Below are positions 5,379-8,472 of a stretch of DNA of 8,472 nt, piece after piece. The position numbers and the translations under genes were made by a program. The stretch lies in contig JAFGDF010000352.1 of NCBI GenBank assembly GCA_016932235.1, positions 1 to 8,472 on the forward strand, read 5' to 3'. This DNA comes from Deltaproteobacteria bacterium. Its GTDB lineage: Bacteria > Desulfobacterota > DSM-4660 > Desulfatiglandales > HGW-15. The notes under the pieces were generated by a model. It did no database searches. It was not told the origin of the DNA and worked only from the letters and a program-made list of their open reading frames with translations. Each line of letters opens with the position of its first letter. Within the stretch, counting starts at the first letter, position 1.

Positions 5379-5909
5379 CTACCTCAGTTCAGGCGTCTTC
5401 TTTGATATGTCCCTGATCTGGTTCTGGCCCCTGAAATCCCTGAATTGCTCGCGGATCACAACTTCTCCCTCCGCGATCTTGTGAACAACTCCACCGTTTG
5501 TTCCTATAGGAGTGCCCTCTTTGATTACGTGCCCTATACCCTTTGAATCACGGACCATGGCCCATCTGCCCTTTTTGCCCACAGCTACTACGATCAGATC
5601 AAGCTGGGATAACTCAAGTGTTTCCAGGTAAGTCTTGGGTTTTTTCTTTTCCTTTTCTTCCTTCTCTTCAATGACGGCTATAAAAGATTTGAAAGGATCA
5701 GTCTTTCCCCTTGGATCGTAAAGATAGCCCGGGTCCACTGCCTTTTTCGTTACATCCTGAATGCTCTTTGCTTCCTTTTCCTTGGGGGGCGGCGTTCCCT
5801 TGGTGTCTTGAGCGGCAAAAGCCCCGTAAGGTTGAAAAATAAAAAAGACAAATGAAAGAAAAAGAACAATAATAAAGTTTTTACTTAGTTTTATCCGCGC
5901 TCTTTTCAT
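5379..5909 (-). CDS. pilP: Type IV pilus alignment protein PilP
   Basis: A 176-residue periplasmic protein that links the PilN/PilO inner-membrane complex to the N0 domain of PilQ. Residues 10-32 form a signal peptide ending AFA, with likely cleavage before A33. A charged, proline-containing linker follows (36-58), then the conserved YDPRGKTDPF (64-73), a second Lys/Glu-rich stretch (81-92) and the C-terminal beta-domain (94-157). Best-studied PilPs are lipoproteins, but this one contains no cysteine, so it cannot be lipidated in the usual way. The start ATG overlaps the end of pilO by 29 nt and has AAGGGA 7 nt upstream within pilO, suggesting translational coupling. Confidence 0.92.
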   Translation of the reverse strand: MKRARIKLSKNFIIVLFLSFVFFIFQPYGAFAAQDTKGTPPPKEKEAKSIQDVTKKAVDPGYLYDPRGKTDPFKSFIAVIEEKEEKEKKKPKTYLETLELSQLDLIVVAVGKKGRWAMVRDSKGIGHVIKEGTPIGTNGGVVHKIAEGEVVIREQFRDFRGQNQIRDISKKTPELR

Positions 5910-6480
5910 TAGTATTCCCTTTAAACCTGTATGTCACCGCATCGCAGGTTGTAATTAAAGTTGTTGAGCGTTCAGTCATAGGTTTCATGGTAACATTGTG
6001 GATATTCATTATACGTTCCATATGTCCCACCCTGTCAAAGAATACGGCCACATCATGATATTCTCCTCTGACTTCTATGGCCACGGGTATCTCCACATAG
6101 AACTCCCTGGGGACTTCTTTTTTTGGCCTGAATGTTCGAAAGTCGAGATTGGAATTGCTGCCAAGTTCGGTAACCTTCCTCAGCAGGCTTGGAATCTCTT
6201 TTGTATTTGGAAGCAGTTTAAGCGCCTCTTTTAACTCCAGATCAACCTGGGCCATCTCTGCCTGAAGCTTTTCCTTATCTTTGGCTTTTAATTTGGCCTG
6301 CCTGATTTGTTGATTCAGGGTCGTGATCTCCTCCTTTGTCTTGCGAATTTCATCTGTTTTGGGGAGATACACCAGATACACAAAGAGACCAACAAATAGT
6401 ATAACGGTCCCGAAAAGGATCACAAGCCTGACGGGCATCTTGATTTTTTCGATACTTTCAAAAAATTTTTCTGTTTCCAT
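5881..6480 (-). CDS. pilO: Type IV pilus inner-membrane protein PilO
   Basis: A 199-residue bitopic inner-membrane protein that heterodimerises with PilN and contacts PilP. It has a short cytoplasmic N-terminus, one transmembrane helix at about 18-40 and a periplasmic coiled coil at about 42-90. The ferredoxin-like domain (95-187) carries the typical LPNTKEIPSLL start and the IEVRGEYHDVAVFFDRV segment (135-151). The start ATG is preceded by AAGGGA 11 nt upstream, a rather long spacing. It follows pilN by 31 nt and overlaps pilP by 29 nt. The Lys/Asn/Thr-rich tail (187-199) is encoded in that overlap and is probably disordered. Confidence 0.94.
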   Translation of the reverse strand: METEKFFESIEKIKMPVRLVILFGTVILFVGLFVYLVYLPKTDEIRKTKEEITTLNQQIRQAKLKAKDKEKLQAEMAQVDLELKEALKLLPNTKEIPSLLRKVTELGSNSNLDFRTFRPKKEVPREFYVEIPVAIEVRGEYHDVAVFFDRVGHMERIMNIHNVTMKPMTERSTTLITTCDAVTYRFKGNTNEKSADKTK

Positions 6481-6511
6481 TACCCGGTTAATCCCTTCTT
6501 AGCTATTACTA

Positions 6512-7093
6512 TTACTTTTTTTTCTTATCTTCCTCAGGCTGTTTAAGGCTAACTGTTGTGCACTCCAGCGAGAAATCGGTAACTTTCAGTCTGTATTGGG
6601 CCAGTTCTTTTAGTGTCGTCCCTTGCAGCTCGACTGTGGCGATCTGTTCGGATTGTTTCAGATTATCCATAAACAAGGCAACGGTCTCATTATCCATAGC
6701 GGTCCCGCTGAGTGAAAGGGTCCCCTTGGTTTCTTTGAGTTCGGTGAGCCACAATTTATCCTTTGGGACCGCGGTGGCTATGGCATCCAGAAGGAGCACA
6801 GGCCCGGCTTTGCCTTTTTCGAGATCACTGATAACCCCAAGCTTGGTTTTGATCTCCTTTATTTTCCCCTCAAGTATCTTTATTTCTTCCAGCGTTTTTT
6901 TGTATGATTCCAGTTCATGAACGGCATTACTTTTTTCCTGTTGAACCTCAAATAACTGCCTGTTGATCGTCCAGAATTGCCATCCAATAACCACTAAAGT
7001 CAGAATGACGACCAGGACGTAGATGCTGATCTGCCTTCTGATGTTCTCTCTTTTCCTCGCAGCCCTGAAGGGCAGTAGATTGATTCTTATCAT
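6512..7093 (-). CDS. pilN: Type IV pilus inner-membrane protein PilN
   Basis: A 193-residue bitopic protein. The N-terminal INLLP motif (4-8) is the conserved tail that inserts into a groove of PilM on the cytoplasmic face. A basic stretch (9-20) precedes one transmembrane helix (about 22-43), a coiled coil (about 46-92) and a periplasmic ferredoxin-like domain (98-183), with VPKDKLWLTEL and LSLSGTA motifs. Length is normal for the family. The start overlaps the pilM stop as ATGA, and its GGAG ribosome site (7098-7101) lies inside the last pilM codons, so the two are translationally coupled. The protein ends in a Lys-rich tail. Confidence 0.95.
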   Translation of the reverse strand: MIRINLLPFRAARKRENIRRQISIYVLVVILTLVVIGWQFWTINRQLFEVQQEKSNAVHELESYKKTLEEIKILEGKIKEIKTKLGVISDLEKGKAGPVLLLDAIATAVPKDKLWLTELKETKGTLSLSGTAMDNETVALFMDNLKQSEQIATVELQGTTLKELAQYRLKVTDFSLECTTVSLKQPEEDKKKK

Positions 7094-8175
7094 TTGTCTC
7101 CAACACTCCTCAAAGCCAGGCCGACCGCAACTCCGGCCTGGGGAGCTATATAGCTCAGGTATCTCGGATCAAATATCTTTTCGTTGATTTGGAGACCGGC
7201 AAAAGGATTCAACTCTTCCACGGGAATTTCGGTCTCCATTTCGAGGTATTTAGTGAAACCGGGAATTCTGTATGCCCCTCCGCTTAAAAGTATCTTTTCA
7301 ATACTCTCATCCGGATAAGTCGTGGATAAAAAGTCGAGCGCTCTTTTGATCTCCTGTGTCCAGCCGGAAACTACGGTAGTAAAGACCTCCTCAATTTCGG
7401 CCTTTCCCTTCTCTATCTTGGTGCCACCAAGCTTTATTTTTTCCGCCTCCTCAAAGGATATGTTGAGTTTCGACATGATGGCCTCAGTAATCTGGTTGCC
7501 TCCATATGAGGAATCCCTCGTGAATATGGATACGCCATCTTTTACGGCATTTATGCCCAGTTCTTCAGCCCCTATATTGATAATGGCATAGCTGCCTGAT
7601 GTCTCTCCCGTAGAAAGCTCAAAGGCATTTTGCAACGCAAAGGCGTCCACATCCATTACCATGGGATTAAGGCCCGCCAGATGTATAAGGCTTTCATAAT
7701 CTTCAATAATGTCTTTCTTTGCAGCCACAAGCATGACATCCATCATGCCGGACTCTTCCTTCTTTTCCGTTTCTTCCTCGGCTTTTTCTATCGGTGGTAA
7801 TAATATTTCATAATCGAGGTTAACGTCACTGATATCAAACGGGATGTATTGTTCCGCCTCTTCATGAATCGTCGATTCAAGCTCGGACTCTTCCCTTTTG
7901 GAGATGCTTATTTTCTTCACTATGACTGAAAAACCGGATATGGATGTGGCACAGTTCTTGTTTTTAATATTCAGATTTTTACAGAGGTTCTTCAGGGCGG
8001 AGGCCACTATTTCCATCTCTTTGATGGTACCTTCGACTATTGCGTCTTTCGGCAGGCCGATTATTCCGAAATTTTTCAGGATTATTCCTTTTTTGCTGTT
8101 ATCAATTTCTACGAGCTTAATGGAATGTGATCCTATATCCAGGCCTATTAATTGATTTTTTTTGGGGACAGGCAT
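7090..8175 (-). CDS. pilM: Type IV pilus assembly protein PilM, actin-like ATPase
   Basis: A 361-residue cytoplasmic protein of the FtsA/MreB actin-like fold that binds ATP and the PilN tail, tying the cytoplasmic machinery to the alignment complex. Visible motifs are phosphate-1 GLDIGSHSIKLVEI (11-24), the PilM-specific segment EEAEQYIPFDISDVNLDY (105-122), phosphate-2 AIINIGAEELGINAV (197-211) and the adenosine motif ILLSGGAYRIPG (295-306). A Glu/Lys-rich insertion (about 130-143) lies in a loop. There is no signal peptide, as expected. The frame also offers TTG at 8181, but AAGGA at 8182-8186 is 6 nt from the ATG at 8175 and directly abuts the TTG, so ATG 8175 is the start. It follows the regulator gene by 16 nt and overlaps pilN by 4 nt. 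Confidence 0.96.
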   Translation of the reverse strand: MPVPKKNQLIGLDIGSHSIKLVEIDNSKKGIILKNFGIIGLPKDAIVEGTIKEMEIVASALKNLCKNLNIKNKNCATSISGFSVIVKKISISKREESELESTIHEEAEQYIPFDISDVNLDYEILLPPIEKAEEETEKKEESGMMDVMLVAAKKDIIEDYESLIHLAGLNPMVMDVDAFALQNAFELSTGETSGSYAIINIGAEELGINAVKDGVSIFTRDSSYGGNQITEAIMSKLNISFEEAEKIKLGGTKIEKGKAEIEEVFTTVVSGWTQEIKRALDFLSTTYPDESIEKILLSGGAYRIPGFTKYLEMETEIPVEELNPFAGLQINEKIFDPRYLSYIAPQAGVAVGLALRSVGDK

Positions 8176-8181
8176 TATCAA

Positions 8182-8186
8182 TCCTT
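8182..8186 (-). promoter_or_regulatory. pilM: Ribosome binding site deciding the pilM start
   Basis: AAGGA on the minus strand is 6 nt before ATG 8175, ideal spacing. It has zero spacing to the in-frame TTG at 8181, which is therefore excluded. Confidence 0.8.
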
Positions 8187-8191
8187 ATATA

Positions 8192-8410
8192 TTATTCATC
8201 CATAAAGACTTTGTTCTTTTCGGAGAGGTCGTATCCTAATGCCAGGATTATTTTTCTCTTTGTCTCCATACGGCAACTTTTACCTCTCTCTATCCTATCA
8301 ATCGTTAGGGAGGAAACACCTGCTTTTCTTGCGAGCTCGGCTTTGCTCATCAGTAGTTCCTCTCTGATTTTTCTCACAATGTTGTTGCTCAATTTTTCCT
8401 CCGAATACAT
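8192..8410 (-). CDS. Small XRE-like helix-turn-helix regulator at the head of the pil operon
   Basis: A 72-residue DNA-binding protein consisting almost only of a Cro/C1-type HTH. Helix 2 is SKAELARKA (22-30), the turn is GVS, and the recognition helix is around SLTIDRIERG (34-43), followed by CRMETKRKIILALG. It lies 16 nt before pilM on the same strand, so it is probably co-transcribed and may autoregulate or control the pilus operon; this is inference from position. An in-frame ATG at 8449 would add 13 residues, but it falls inside the -10 box of the only visible promoter and has no ribosome site. ATG 8410 is therefore preferred, although its own ribosome site is weak. If a promoter lies beyond the window edge, the longer form remains possible. 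Confidence 0.75.
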   Translation of the reverse strand: MYSEEKLSNNIVRKIREELLMSKAELARKAGVSSLTIDRIERGKSCRMETKRKIILALGYDLSEKNKVFMDE

Positions 8411-8444
8411 ATTGCCACAATTTATCCGAGTTGATTTGATAGAT

Positions 8445-8472
8445 ATCATATATATATGGCCTGTTTTGTCAA
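8445..8472 (-). promoter_or_regulatory. Candidate sigma70 promoter of the regulator-pil operon
   Basis: On the minus strand, TTGACA (8472-8467) is a perfect -35 box at the very edge of the window. TATGAT (8450-8445) is a five-of-six -10 box, and the spacer is 16 nt. Transcription would start near 8438, about 28 nt before the ATG at 8410. The region between the boxes is a TA-repeat, as is common in melting regions. Sequence upstream of -35 is not available. Confidence 0.55.

Overview
The window carries the type IV pilus assembly cluster pilM-pilN-pilO-pilP-pilQ on the minus strand, reading from the right edge toward the centre. A small helix-turn-helix regulator precedes it and a TPR lipoprotein follows it. 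The pilin-machine gene content, the split AMIN-type PilQ, the moderate GC and the dispersed palindromes suggest a Gram-negative bacterium of the Desulfobacterota (former Deltaproteobacteria) type. This lineage call is inference, because no rRNA or marker gene is present.

Layout from left to right. Positions 1-307 are non-coding, with one dispersed palindrome (113-132) and a plausible sigma70 promoter (203-232). A HAD-superfamily phosphatase lies at 308-928 (+) and ends just before a second palindrome (956-978) that could act as a terminator. Positions 1000-2168 hold a REP/RAYT cluster: a Y1-type REP-associated tyrosine transposase (1410-1892, +) flanked on both sides by copies of a two-hairpin repeat unit of about 57 bp, joined by three nearly identical spacers of exactly 78 bp. 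One repeat unit has a second, 65-bp palindromic element inserted in a hairpin loop. From 2179 to 8410 everything is on the minus strand: TPR lipoprotein (2179-2943), pilQ (2994-5303), pilP (5379-5909), pilO (5881-6480), pilN (6512-7093), pilM (7090-8175) and the XRE-like regulator (8192-8410). A near-consensus promoter sits at the right edge (8445-8472).

How it works together. PilM (cytoplasmic, actin-like) binds the N-terminal tail of PilN. PilN and PilO form the inner-membrane coiled-coil pair. PilP bridges to the N0 region of the PilQ secretin, which forms the outer-membrane gate for the pilus. The TPR lipoprotein resembles the PilF/PilW/Tgl family that assembles or stabilises PilQ. The tight spacing (16-nt gap, 4-nt overlap, 31-nt gap, 29-nt overlap, 75-nt gap, 50-nt gap) indicates one operon, probably starting with the regulator.

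The least ordinary points are: the architecture of the REP/RAYT array, with paired base changes in its stems and a nested palindrome; an apparent reversal of lipidation (PilQ has a lipobox, PilP has a signal peptide but no cysteine); a long charged linker inside PilQ; and the regulator at the head of the operon. I see no sign of a wholly new defence or metabolic system.
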